Position numbers and translations under genes: made by a program. Shown piece by piece: positions 29,094-37,265 of a stretch of 64,000 nucleotides of DNA. Within the stretch, counting starts at the first letter, position 1, and each line of letters begins with the position of its first letter. This DNA is from Trueperella bernardiae (lineage in GTDB: Bacteria > Actinomycetota > Actinomycetes > Actinomycetales > Actinomycetaceae). The notes beneath the pieces are model-generated. The model was not told the origin of the DNA. It worked only from the letters and a program-made list of their open reading frames with translations, and searched no databases. Location: NCBI RefSeq assembly GCF_001469025.1, contig NZ_LNIZ01000001.1, forward strand, positions 248,001-312,000. The letters run 5' to 3'.

Positions 29094-30181
29094 TGTCGAT
29101 GTACTCCTTTGGTAACGGCCTGTACACGGGCAAGCGTTCCTACAACATCGTGGGGCAGCGCAAGCTGTGGTTTAGCATCGCTATCGTCGCCGTCCTTCTC
29201 TCGCTGGCGTCGTTTGCGATCCGCGAGCCGAACCTCGGTATCGAGTTCCGCGGGGGCTCCCAGTTCACGGTCTCGGGCACGGCCACCCTCGATCACCAGC
29301 CGGCGTACGACGTCGTCGGCAAGGTGTCGACGTCGGTGCCGCGCGTGTCCGATGTTGGCCAGGAGGCCATCCGTGTCCAGACTGAGTCGCTGGACGACAC
29401 GAAAACCCAGGAGGTGCGCGCCGGCCTGGCCGAAGCCTACGACGTGCCGGAAGCGGACGTGACGTCTACGTACATCGGCCCTTCGTGGGGCCAGGACATC
29501 CTGGCCCAGGCGATCCGAGCCATGGTGATCTTCATGGTGCTGATCTCGGTGGTCCTCATCATCTACTTCAAGTCTTGGACCATCGCGGTCGGCGCGATCG
29601 GCGCGCTCTTGCACGACTTCGTAGTCACGCTCGGGATCTACTGGATCTTAGGCTTCGAAATCGCGCCCGCCACGATCATCGGCTTGCTGACGATCATGGG
29701 CTACTCGCTCTACGATACCGTGGTGGTGTTCGACAAGGTGCGTGAGAACACGGCCGAGCTCGAGCACCAGACGCAGATGACGTACGCGGAGGAAGCGAAT
29801 CTGGCGATCAACCAGACCCTCATCCGTTCGCTCAACACCTCGGTCACCGGCTGGCTGCCTGTCATCTCGGTGCTGATCGTCGGTGTGTGGTGGCTGGGCG
29901 CGGAGACGCTGCGCGACCTGGCGCTGGTCATGTTCGTGGGCATGGTGCTCTCGGCCCTGTCCTCGGTGTTCCTGGCGGCTCCGCTGGCGGTGTGGCTGGC
30001 TGAGCGTGATCCGAAGATCAAGGCACACACCGCCCGCGTCACTGCGCGGCGCGAGGAGATTGGCGTCGAGAGAACTGACAATGAGAAGGAAAGTGCGGGT
30101 ACCGTGGTAACCGAGCGTGTTTCCGGCGGCCATAAGGGCCAGCGGTCCCAGCCGAAGCGAAAGAAAAGGAATAAGCGATGA
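29093..30181 (+). CDS. secF: Protein export membrane protein SecF
   Basis: SecF pairs with SecD. The 362 residues have an N-terminal membrane segment at about 25-45, the GIEFRGGSQFTV motif of the periplasmic P4 domain, and five C-terminal membrane segments including GYSLYDTVVVFDKVRENT. A basic tail ends the protein. Its ATG shares one base with the secD stop (TAATG), and its own stop overlaps the apt start by 4 nt. Confidence 0.95.
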   Translation: MSMYSFGNGLYTGKRSYNIVGQRKLWFSIAIVAVLLSLASFAIREPNLGIEFRGGSQFTVSGTATLDHQPAYDVVGKVSTSVPRVSDVGQEAIRVQTESLDDTKTQEVRAGLAEAYDVPEADVTSTYIGPSWGQDILAQAIRAMVIFMVLISVVLIIYFKSWTIAVGAIGALLHDFVVTLGIYWILGFEIAPATIIGLLTIMGYSLYDTVVVFDKVRENTAELEHQTQMTYAEEANLAINQTLIRSLNTSVTGWLPVISVLIVGVWWLGAETLRDLALVMFVGMVLSALSSVFLAAPLAVWLAERDPKIKAHTARVTARREEIGVERTDNEKESAGTVVTERVSGGHKGQRSQPKRKKRNKR

Positions 30182-30732
30182 GCACTGAGGCTATCTTCCC
30201 TCAAGACTCCGTAGCACTTGTCAAGTCCCACGTGCGCGAGGTGGAGGACTTCCCGGCGCGTGGTGTCCTCTTCCGTGACATCACGCCCCTGATTGCCGAC
30301 GGCGAAGCGTTCGCCTCCCTCATCAAGATCCTGGCCGATCGTTACCGCGGCAAGTGCGACGCGGTGGCGGGCCTCGAATCGCGTGGCTTCATCCTCGGCG
30401 CCCCGCTCGCTCACGAGCTCGGGATCGGCATGCTGACCGTGCGTAAGGCCGGGCGTCTGCCGGGCCCCGTCGTCGGCGTGAATTACGACCTGGAGTATGG
30501 GTCGGCTCGCATGGAACTGCAGCCCTTCACGGTGAAGGACGGCATGCGCGTGCTCGTTATCGACGACGTGCTCGCCACCGGTGGCACGGCGGGCGCGGCC
30601 TTCCACCTCATCGAGAAGGCGGGCGGCAAGCCTGCTGGCCTGTGCGTGCTGCTCGAGCTGGCTGACCTCGGCGGGCGTGAGTACCTGGCCGAGCGCTACG
30701 ACTACCCGGTGGAGTCGGTCATCAGCTACTAG
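30178..30732 (+). CDS. apt: Adenine phosphoribosyltransferase
   Basis: Apt salvages adenine to AMP with PRPP. The PRPP-binding motif is VLVIDDVLATGGTAGAA at about residues 122-138. The substrate loop DFPARGVLFRDITPL is typical of APRT. The length of 184 residues is normal. ATG at 30178 overlaps the secF stop. Placement between secDF and rel is conserved in actinobacteria. Confidence 0.95.
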   Translation: MSTEAIFPQDSVALVKSHVREVEDFPARGVLFRDITPLIADGEAFASLIKILADRYRGKCDAVAGLESRGFILGAPLAHELGIGMLTVRKAGRLPGPVVGVNYDLEYGSARMELQPFTVKDGMRVLVIDDVLATGGTAGAAFHLIEKAGGKPAGLCVLLELADLGGREYLAERYDYPVESVISY

Positions 30733-30776
30733 GCCTGCGCCCATGTGGGGCTTCGTCATTGCTGATCACGGTGACG

Positions 30777-30782
30777 TATAAT
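30777..30782 (+). promoter_or_regulatory. -10 element of rel (leaderless arrangement)
   Basis: A perfect TATAAT is followed by CCCCAC and then the ATG of rel. The 6-nt spacer has no ribosome-binding site, so the mRNA probably starts at the initiation codon. TCGTCA, 18 bp upstream, is a plausible -35. Confidence 0.6.
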
Positions 30783-30788
30783 CCCCAC

Positions 30789-33086
30789 ATGGATGCAAAG
30801 GTCAACGAAGAGGAACCGCGGGTACGCTCGCGGCTTTCCTGGCTCGGGCGCAAGAGCGATACGCCCACCCTGCTCGAGCCACTCATGCGCGCTATCGGCA
30901 ACCGCAAGCTGGATAAGGCGCGCATTATTCGTGCCTTTGAAACCGCCGAGCGCGCTCACGCTGGCCAGATGCGAAAGTCGGGTGAACCTTACATCACCCA
31001 CCCGGTGGCAGTGTCCACGATCTTGGCCGAGCTAGGGATGGATGAGGACACGCTGGTGGCCGCGCTCCTGCATGACACGGTGGAGGACACGAGCTACTCG
31101 CTCAAGCAGCTCACGCGCGACTTCGGCTGCACGGTGGCGTTGCTGGTGGACGGGGTCACGAAACTCGACAAGGTCGAATACGGCGAAGCCGCCCAGGCGG
31201 AGACCGTGCGCAAGATGGTCATCGCGATGGCGAAGGACATCCGCGTGCTGCTTATCAAGCTGGGCGATCGGCTCCACAACGCGCGCACGTGGAAGTATGT
31301 GAGCCCGGGCTCGGCGCAGAAGAAGGCGCGTGAGACCTTGGAGATCTACGCCCCGCTTGCCCACCGTCTGGGTATGAACTCGATCAAGTGGGAGCTGGAG
31401 GACCGCTCGTTTAAGGAGCTCTACCCGGCTGTCTACTCCGAGATCGAGCGAATGGTCCAGGACCGGGCGCCGGAGCGCGAACGCTACATCTCGCAAATGA
31501 AGGCCGAGTTGGAGCGGGAGCTGGGCAAGGCCAAGCTCCGCTGCACGATCTCGGGCCGGCCCAAGCACTACTACTCGATCTATCAGAAGATGATCCTGCG
31601 CGGGCGCGATTTCGAGGACATCTACGACCTCATCGGCGTGCGCGTGCTGGTGGAGGAGATCCAGGACTGCTACACGGCCCTCGGCATCGCCAACTCGCTC
31701 TACGTCCCCGTCCAGGGGCGCATCAAGGACTACATCGCTTCCCCGAAGTTCAACCTCTACCAGTCGATCCACACCACCGTGATCGGGCCGGGCGGCAAGA
31801 CGGTGGAGATCCAGATCCGCACGTATGAGATGCACAAGCGCGCCGAGTTCGGTGTCGCCGCTCATTGGCGTTACAAGGAGAACCCGAACGCGGAGAAGGC
31901 GGATACGAGCGCGCAGGCGGACACGCAGCTGGAGTGGCTGCGCCAGCTGGTGGATTGGCAGCGCGAGACGGCGGACCCGAAGGAGTTCCTCGACTCGCTG
32001 CGCTTCGAGATGTCGGGCAGCCAGGTCTACGTCTTCACCCCGATGGGCGAGGTCATGGAGTTGCCCACGGGTTCGACTCCGGTAGACTTTGCCTACGCCG
32101 TCCACACCGAGGTCGGTCACCGCACGGTGGGGGCGAAGGTTAATGACAAGCTGGTCACCCTCGATCACCGGCTCGAATCTGGCGACACGGTAGAGATCAT
32201 TACCTCTCGCTCAGAGGACTACGGGCCGTCCCAGGACTGGCAGGAGTTCGTGGCCACCCCGCGGGCGCGGTCGAAGATCAAGGCGTGGTTTACGAAGTCG
32301 CGCCGCGAGGAGACCGTGGAGCAGGGCAAGGACAAGCTGGCCCGCGCGATCCGCCGCAAGAACGAGCCGGTCCAGCGCCTCATGTCACACGAGACGCTCA
32401 AGGCCGTGGCGCAGGACCTGTCCAAGCGAGACGTCACCGAGCTGTATGCCAGCATCGGGGAGGGCACGATCTCTCCGGAGACCGTGGTGCGTCGCCTCAT
32501 TTCTTCCCAGGGTGGCACCGCCGGCGTGGAGGAGACGATGGCCGAGGCGGTCACTCCCACGCGCATCCAGCACCAGCAGATTGGGTCGGCGTCGTCGGCG
32601 GTCATCGTCTCAGATATCGAGGACACGGAGGTGCTGGTCAAGCTCGCCAAGTGTTGTATGCCGGTACCGCCGGACGAGATCGTCGGCTTCATCACGCGCG
32701 GCAGTGGCATCTCGGTGCATCGCAAGGACTGCACGAACATGCGTTCGCTCAAGCGTGAGCCGGAGCGTTTCATTGACATCGCGTGGGCCGACGACGCCGA
32801 CTCGAACGTCTTCCTCGTCCAGGTCCAGATCGAGGCGCTCGACCGCAAGGGCCTGCTGGCGGACGTCACGCGTGCGCTATCAGAGCACGACATCAACATG
32901 CTCACCGGCTCGATGAACACCTCCAACGAGCGAGTGGCCCGGCTCAACTTCACCTTCGAGATGGCGGACCCGCGCCACCTGCAGCAGGTGCTGACCGAGC
33001 TACGCAAGATCGAGGGCGTGCACGCCGCCTACCGGCTTACGGGCTCGGCGAGAGAGGCTGTCCGAGCTCACGGGGGAGCTGAGTAA
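30789..33086 (+). CDS. rel: Bifunctional (p)ppGpp synthetase/hydrolase (RSH family)
   Basis: Rel makes and degrades (p)ppGpp during the stringent response. Order of domains in 765 residues: HD hydrolase (HDTVEDT and the preceding H in ITHPVAV), synthetase with RPKHYYSIYQKM and GVRVLV, TGS (VFTPMGEVMELPTGSTPVDFAYAVHTEVGHR), zinc-finger/helical region with CCMPVPPDEIVGF, and C-terminal ACT (LDRKGLLADVTRALSE). Both active centres look intact, so it is bifunctional. I chose ATG at 30789 over an upstream in-frame start because of the TATAAT placed 6 nt before it. The 3' end overlaps the convergent gene at 33037-33546 by 50 bp. Confidence 0.95.
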   Translation: MDAKVNEEEPRVRSRLSWLGRKSDTPTLLEPLMRAIGNRKLDKARIIRAFETAERAHAGQMRKSGEPYITHPVAVSTILAELGMDEDTLVAALLHDTVEDTSYSLKQLTRDFGCTVALLVDGVTKLDKVEYGEAAQAETVRKMVIAMAKDIRVLLIKLGDRLHNARTWKYVSPGSAQKKARETLEIYAPLAHRLGMNSIKWELEDRSFKELYPAVYSEIERMVQDRAPERERYISQMKAELERELGKAKLRCTISGRPKHYYSIYQKMILRGRDFEDIYDLIGVRVLVEEIQDCYTALGIANSLYVPVQGRIKDYIASPKFNLYQSIHTTVIGPGGKTVEIQIRTYEMHKRAEFGVAAHWRYKENPNAEKADTSAQADTQLEWLRQLVDWQRETADPKEFLDSLRFEMSGSQVYVFTPMGEVMELPTGSTPVDFAYAVHTEVGHRTVGAKVNDKLVTLDHRLESGDTVEIITSRSEDYGPSQDWQEFVATPRARSKIKAWFTKSRREETVEQGKDKLARAIRRKNEPVQRLMSHETLKAVAQDLSKRDVTELYASIGEGTISPETVVRRLISSQGGTAGVEETMAEAVTPTRIQHQQIGSASSAVIVSDIEDTEVLVKLAKCCMPVPPDEIVGFITRGSGISVHRKDCTNMRSLKREPERFIDIAWADDADSNVFLVQVQIEALDRKGLLADVTRALSEHDINMLTGSMNTSNERVARLNFTFEMADPRHLQQVLTELRKIEGVHAAYRLTGSAREAVRAHGGAE

Positions 33087-33546
33087 GGATCTCGCGCACG
33101 CGCGTGATGCCGTGAGTGGAGAGCTGGTAGGCCCGCTGTTCGATGGCCGCCACACTGGTGCCGGCGCGCACGAGCAGGCACAGGAGTTCGACGGAGTCTT
33201 CGCGGTTGGCCATGAGGTCGATCGCGGTGCGCTCGAGTGTGGTGACGAACTTGCCGCCCACTTCGGTCAGGTCCGTGCCCGGGATCGACGACGCCGGCAC
33301 GGCGTCCACCTGCTCTTGGAGCTGGGGCGTGTGCCAGCCGGTGTGGATGAAGAGGGCTGATTCGCGCACGAAGGCCTTGCCCGGCTTGCGCATGGCAAGG
33401 AGCTGGGCGCGTGATTCGGGCGTCTTGCACAGGTCGACCCCGACGTAGCCGATGTCGCCGATGTCGATCATGAGGCCGGCGCCGGCGAGGGTGCGCGCCT
33501 CGTGGTGCTCGGCGAGTGACTGAGGTTGATAGATGTGGAGCGTCAT
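33037..33546 (-). CDS. Uncharacterised 169-residue protein overlapping the rel 3' end
   Basis: I do not recognise this protein firmly. It begins MTLHIYQPQSLAEHHEARTLAGAGLMIDIGDIGYVG and has no membrane segment or signal. The C-terminal half (TTLERTAIDLMANREDSVELLCLLVRAGTSVAAIE) faintly resembles the C-terminal region of AbiEi-type antitoxins, where a conserved arginine-aspartate stretch follows a short strand. There is no obvious toxin neighbour. It is antisense to the last 50 bp of rel. The start is ATG at 33546 with only a weak GGAA site. It is probably a real gene given its codon pattern and intergenic placement before a terminator. Confidence 0.55.
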   Translation of the reverse strand: MTLHIYQPQSLAEHHEARTLAGAGLMIDIGDIGYVGVDLCKTPESRAQLLAMRKPGKAFVRESALFIHTGWHTPQLQEQVDAVPASSIPGTDLTEVGGKFVTTLERTAIDLMANREDSVELLCLLVRAGTSVAAIEQRAYQLSTHGITRVREILTQLPRELGQPLSPSP

Positions 33547-33596
33547 GGGGTGATTCCATCACGTCGCGCGAGGGACGCTGCGCGTCTTCCCACACC

Positions 33597-33605
33597 TGTG
33601 GACAA
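33597..33605 (-). other. Single consensus DnaA box
   Basis: The minus strand reads TTGTCCACA, the consensus DnaA box of GC-rich actinobacteria. No second box is nearby, so this is not an origin. It lies just before the DUF349 terminator. Confidence 0.4.
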
Positions 33606-33634
33606 AGAAAACGCCGCCGGAAAAACCGGCGGCG
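33603..33634 (-). terminator. Rho-independent terminator of the DUF349 gene
   Basis: CGCCGCCGG (33612-33620) and CCGGCGGCG (33626-33634) form a perfect 9-bp stem with a 5-nt loop. On the minus strand it is followed by TTTTCTTTG. It starts 19 nt after the DUF349 stop. Confidence 0.88.
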
Positions 33635-33652
33635 CCTTCCACGTCATTCGGC

Positions 33653-35014
33653 CTAGTCGCCTTGGACCGCGCTCAGCCATGCCTTGCGGGCGGCGAGGGC
33701 GTCCTCGTACTCCTTGACCTTCTTCTCATCCCCTGCCTCGCGGGCCTGGGCGATCTGGGTCTCGAGCTCGTCGATGAGGTGCTGGAGCTGTTCAGCCATG
33801 CCGGCGGAGCGCTCGTCCTTCTCCGGGTCGGAGTTCTTCCACTGCTCGGATTCGGCGTCGCGGATCTGGGTCTCGATGTCACGCATGCGGCCCTCAGTGC
33901 GCTGCATGTCAGCACGCGGCACGCGGCCGATGGCGTCCCAGCGCTCGCCGATCGCGCGGATCTGCGCCTTGGCGTAGTCGATGTCGGTCACCGGCAGGAG
34001 CTTCTCGGCCTCGGCCAGTAGCTCGAGCTTGCGGTCGCGGTTGGCGGCGAACTCCTCGTCGATCTCGGCGTTGTAGGCGTTGCGGGCCTCGTAGAAGCGG
34101 TTCTGGGCGGCGCTGAAGCGCTCCCACAGCGCGTCGTCTTCACGCTTGTTCATGCGGCCTGCGCGCTTCCACTCGTTCATGAGCTCGCGGAACTGGCCCG
34201 AGGTAGGGCCCCAATCGGTGGAGTCCGCGATCGCCTCGGCGCGTGCGATGAGGGCCTCCTTGCGCGCGGTGATCTCCTTACGCTCCGAATCGCGTTGCGA
34301 GAAGAACTGGCGGCGGTGGCGGTCAAAGGTGGTGCGTGCCGAGGAGAAGCGCTTCCACAGCTCTTCTTCCGTGGTGCGGTCAATGCGCGGGGAGTGGCGC
34401 TGGGCGTACTTCCACTGCTCGAGCAGGTTGGTCAGCTCCGCGCGCGAATTCTTCCAGTGCGTGTTCGCCGGGTCCTGCGCGGCGACCGCCTCGGCCGCCT
34501 CGACGATCGCGGTGCGCTCGGCAACGGAGGCCTTCTTCGCCTCTTCGCGCTCGGCCTTGACCTGGGCGCGGCGCTCTTCGGCGGCGCCCTCAAGGCTTTC
34601 CACACGCTTGCGCAGCGCTTCGACGTCGCCGACGACGGCGGGCTCGCGCAGCTGCTCGGTCAGCGCCTTGATGGAAGCTGAAATTTCCTCGGGGGAAATG
34701 TTGGCCAGGCGGGCCTCGAGCAGGCTTACCTCGTTTTCCAGGTCGAGGTAGCGGCGCACGTACAGGCCGAGGGCGTCCTTATCGGAGCCATCGATCGTGT
34801 ACTGGCCGACGATGCGTTCGGCGTCGTTACCGGAGGAGCGCAGCCACACGTTGCCTTCGTCATCCACGCGGCCCCACTTGGCGGCCGCCGCTGCCGCCGC
34901 GTCGTCGACCTCGGGAACCGGGGCTGCCACCTGCGGCTTCGGGCGGGGCGCCGGGATCGGCGTTTCCTGCGGTGCCTCGGTTGTGTTCATGGACTCGTTC
35001 GTGGACTCGGTCAT
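33653..35014 (-). CDS. DUF349 domain-containing coiled-coil protein
   Basis: This 453-residue protein has an unstructured proline-rich N-terminus (about 1-60), a helical central part, and several DUF349 repeats (for example WKNSRAELTNLLEQWKYAQRHSPRIDRTTEEELWKRFSSARTTF and its later copies). The sequence is strongly coiled-coil. The function of DUF349 proteins is not well established. Start ATG at 35014 (MTESTNESMNTTE) is chosen because AGGAG lies 7 nt upstream. A DUF349 gene near rel and hisS is common in actinobacteria. It has its own terminator. Confidence 0.85.
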   Translation of the reverse strand: MTESTNESMNTTEAPQETPIPAPRPKPQVAAPVPEVDDAAAAAAAKWGRVDDEGNVWLRSSGNDAERIVGQYTIDGSDKDALGLYVRRYLDLENEVSLLEARLANISPEEISASIKALTEQLREPAVVGDVEALRKRVESLEGAAEERRAQVKAEREEAKKASVAERTAIVEAAEAVAAQDPANTHWKNSRAELTNLLEQWKYAQRHSPRIDRTTEEELWKRFSSARTTFDRHRRQFFSQRDSERKEITARKEALIARAEAIADSTDWGPTSGQFRELMNEWKRAGRMNKREDDALWERFSAAQNRFYEARNAYNAEIDEEFAANRDRKLELLAEAEKLLPVTDIDYAKAQIRAIGERWDAIGRVPRADMQRTEGRMRDIETQIRDAESEQWKNSDPEKDERSAGMAEQLQHLIDELETQIAQAREAGDEKKVKEYEDALAARKAWLSAVQGD

Positions 35015-35143
35015 GAGATTCTCCTCAGTAGACGGGGTTGGCGGTGCCACACCGTTCGCGTATGTCGTGGAACAGTCTACGCGGTTTATAGTCCATTTTT
35101 CGCATTCTGGTTATCTTAGATGCGCTCAAAGTTGGCTTAACGG

Positions 35144-35149
35144 TAGCGT
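35144..35149 (+). promoter_or_regulatory. Possible -10 element of the MBL-fold gene
   Basis: TAGCGT is followed by GAAGAC and the ATG. This fits the leaderless pattern, but GAAG could equally serve as a weak ribosome-binding site. The remaining divergent gap (35015-35143) shows no gene. Confidence 0.35.
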
Positions 35150-35155
35150 GAAGAC

Positions 35156-35875
35156 ATGTACTTCCTTCGTAACAGTGACACGTTCCTTCAGGCCAACACC
35201 TACATCCTCGCCGCGCAGTCCTCCGCGCTCGTGGTCGACCCGGGCGCCGGCTCGCACGCCTGGGTGCCCGGCGCGCTCGAGAAGCGCGGGCTGAGCCTGG
35301 GTGCCGTTCTGCTCACTCACGGCCACCCGGATCACGTGTGGGACGTGGCGACGGTCGCGGGATCGGCTCCGGTCTACATCCCGGGCCCGGACATGTACCG
35401 GATGGACGACCCGGCCGCCTACCTGCCGGTCGATCCGTCCCGCGCCCTGGCCCTTTCGCGCATGGGCGCCCAGCCCTGGGTCAAGCCCGAGGGCCTGCGT
35501 GAGCTACCGGCCGAGGCGTTTTCGGGGCCCTTCGAGATCGTGCCGGGAATCTCGATCCGCGCGCTGCCGGCGCCCGGCCACTCCGAGGGCTCCACGGTCT
35601 TCCTCCTCGAAGGCAATCCCGCCCCGGACCGCGAGGGCGCGATGATGTCCACCGGCCAGGTCGAGCCGATCATGCTGGCCGGTGACGTGCTGTTCAACGG
35701 GGGAGTGGGTCGCACGGACCTGCCGGGCGGTGACGAGCAGAAGATGGCCGCCAGCCTGCGCCTGCTGGTCCAGGTGATCAAGCCCGAGACCGCCGTCTTC
35801 CCCGGCCACGGCCCGTCCACCACGATGTTCCACGAGGTGCGCCACAACCCCTACCTGCACGCGGCGATGAGCTAA
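35156..35875 (+). CDS. MBL-fold metallo-hydrolase (glyoxalase II-like)
   Basis: This 239-residue protein has the full metallo-beta-lactamase metal site: THGHPDH at about residue 60, PGHSEGS at about 141, GDVLFNGGVGRTD (bridging Asp) and a late PGHGPST. It is predicted to be cytosolic. The substrate is unknown: hydroxyacylglutathione-type thioester hydrolysis is the usual guess, but actinobacteria lack glutathione, so another thiol conjugate is likely. The gene immediately before hisS is conserved (Rv2581c in M. tuberculosis). Confidence 0.88.
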   Translation: MYFLRNSDTFLQANTYILAAQSSALVVDPGAGSHAWVPGALEKRGLSLGAVLLTHGHPDHVWDVATVAGSAPVYIPGPDMYRMDDPAAYLPVDPSRALALSRMGAQPWVKPEGLRELPAEAFSGPFEIVPGISIRALPAPGHSEGSTVFLLEGNPAPDREGAMMSTGQVEPIMLAGDVLFNGGVGRTDLPGGDEQKMAASLRLLVQVIKPETAVFPGHGPSTTMFHEVRHNPYLHAAMS

Positions 35876-35945
35876 ATTAGCGCTGATTCGGTGTTGGGGC
35901 GCGGCTGATTCTTAGTTCGGGGCCGAAAGATGGAAGAATAGGCCC

Positions 35946-37265
35946 ATGGCTAAAATTGCACCTCTGTCTGGTTTTCCCGAATGGCTCCCCTCCGGTCGCA
36001 TCGTCGAACAGCACATGATCGACGTCCTGCGCTCCACGTTTGAGCTGCACGGGTTCTCCGGCATCGAGACCCGCGCGGTGGAGCCGGTGGAGCGCCTGCT
36101 GTCGAAGGGCGAGACGTCGAAGGAGATCTACCTCCTGCGCCGCCTGCAGGATCAGGGCGCGGACTCCGAGCTCGGGTTGCACTTTGACCTCACGGTCCCG
36201 CTGTCGCGCTACGTGCTGGAAAACGCCGGGCACCTTGACTTCCCCTTCCGCCGCTACCAGATCCAGAAGGTCTGGCGTGGCGAGCGCCCCCAGGACGGGC
36301 GTTTCCGCGAGTTTTTACAGGCCGACGTCGACGTGGTTGGGCAGGACACGCTGGCCTTCCACCACGAAATCGAGCTGCCGCTCGTCATGGTAGACGCCCT
36401 GTCCAAGCTCCCGATCCCGCGGGTGAAGATCCTCGCCTCGAACCGCAAGGTCGCCCAGGGCTTCTACCAGGCGATCGGGCTGGAAGACGTGGAGGAGACC
36501 CTGCGCATCCTTGACAAACTCGACAAGGTGGGGCCGAAGGTCGTGGCTGAGATGCTGGGCGAGATTGGCGCGAGCGAGGACCAGGCGCGCCTGGCGCTCG
36601 AACTCGCGGGCATTCGTGGCGACGACGCCGGCGTGGCCGATCGCGTCCTCGCCCTCGGCTGCCGATCCGAGCTACTGGACGAGGGTCTCGAAGAGCTGGT
36701 GGCCTTGCTCGAGGGAGCGAATGACCTGATCCCGGGCTCGGTGAGCGCGGACCTGAAGATCGCCCGCGGCCTGGACTACTACACGGGCTCGGTCTACGAA
36801 TCGGTGCTCGAGGGGCACGAGGACCTGGGCTCGGTATGCTCGGGTGGCCGCTACGATTCGCTGGTCTCGGACGGCAAGAAGACCTACCCGGGGGTGGGCC
36901 TGTCGATCGGCGTCTCGCGCATCCTCGCCCGCGTCATCGGCCGGGAACTGGTTACGCCCACGCGCAAGGTGCCCACCGCCGTGCTCGTGGCGGTCAACGA
37001 CGAGGGCGAGCGCCGCCACGCCGAAAAGACGGCTCAGCAGCTTCGGGGGCGCGGGGTCGCGGCCGAGGTCTCGCCGAACTCGGCGAAGTTCGGCAAGCAG
37101 ATTCGCTACGCCGATCGACGCGGCATCCCCTTCGTGTGGTTCTCCACCGACGACGGCGAGCAGGTCAAGGACATCCGCTCCGGCGAGCAGGTGGTTGCTG
37201 ACGCCGCGCAGTGGGTCCCGCCGGCCAGCGACCTTACCCCCGAGCTTCGGGGGAGCGATGAATGA
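35946..37265 (+). CDS. hisS: Histidyl-tRNA synthetase
   Basis: HisRS charges tRNA-His. The 439 residues show class II motif 2 (RYQIQKVWRGERPQDGRFREF), the HisA motif (RGLDYYTGSVYE) and motif 3 (GVGLSIGVSRIL), then a C-terminal anticodon-binding domain. The start is ATG at 35946, preceded by GGAAGAA. The stop overlaps the start of the dynamin-like GTPase gene by 8 nt, an unusual partner for an aminoacyl-tRNA synthetase. Confidence 0.95.
   Translation: MAKIAPLSGFPEWLPSGRIVEQHMIDVLRSTFELHGFSGIETRAVEPVERLLSKGETSKEIYLLRRLQDQGADSELGLHFDLTVPLSRYVLENAGHLDFPFRRYQIQKVWRGERPQDGRFREFLQADVDVVGQDTLAFHHEIELPLVMVDALSKLPIPRVKILASNRKVAQGFYQAIGLEDVEETLRILDKLDKVGPKVVAEMLGEIGASEDQARLALELAGIRGDDAGVADRVLALGCRSELLDEGLEELVALLEGANDLIPGSVSADLKIARGLDYYTGSVYESVLEGHEDLGSVCSGGRYDSLVSDGKKTYPGVGLSIGVSRILARVIGRELVTPTRKVPTAVLVAVNDEGERRHAEKTAQQLRGRGVAAEVSPNSAKFGKQIRYADRRGIPFVWFSTDDGEQVKDIRSGEQVVADAAQWVPPASDLTPELRGSDE

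Noticed and set aside
33037-33546. Calling this gene a type IV AbiEi antitoxin
   Set aside because: The resemblance covers only part of the C-terminal half, the N-terminal winged-helix part is not evident, and no AbiEii-type toxin gene lies beside it.
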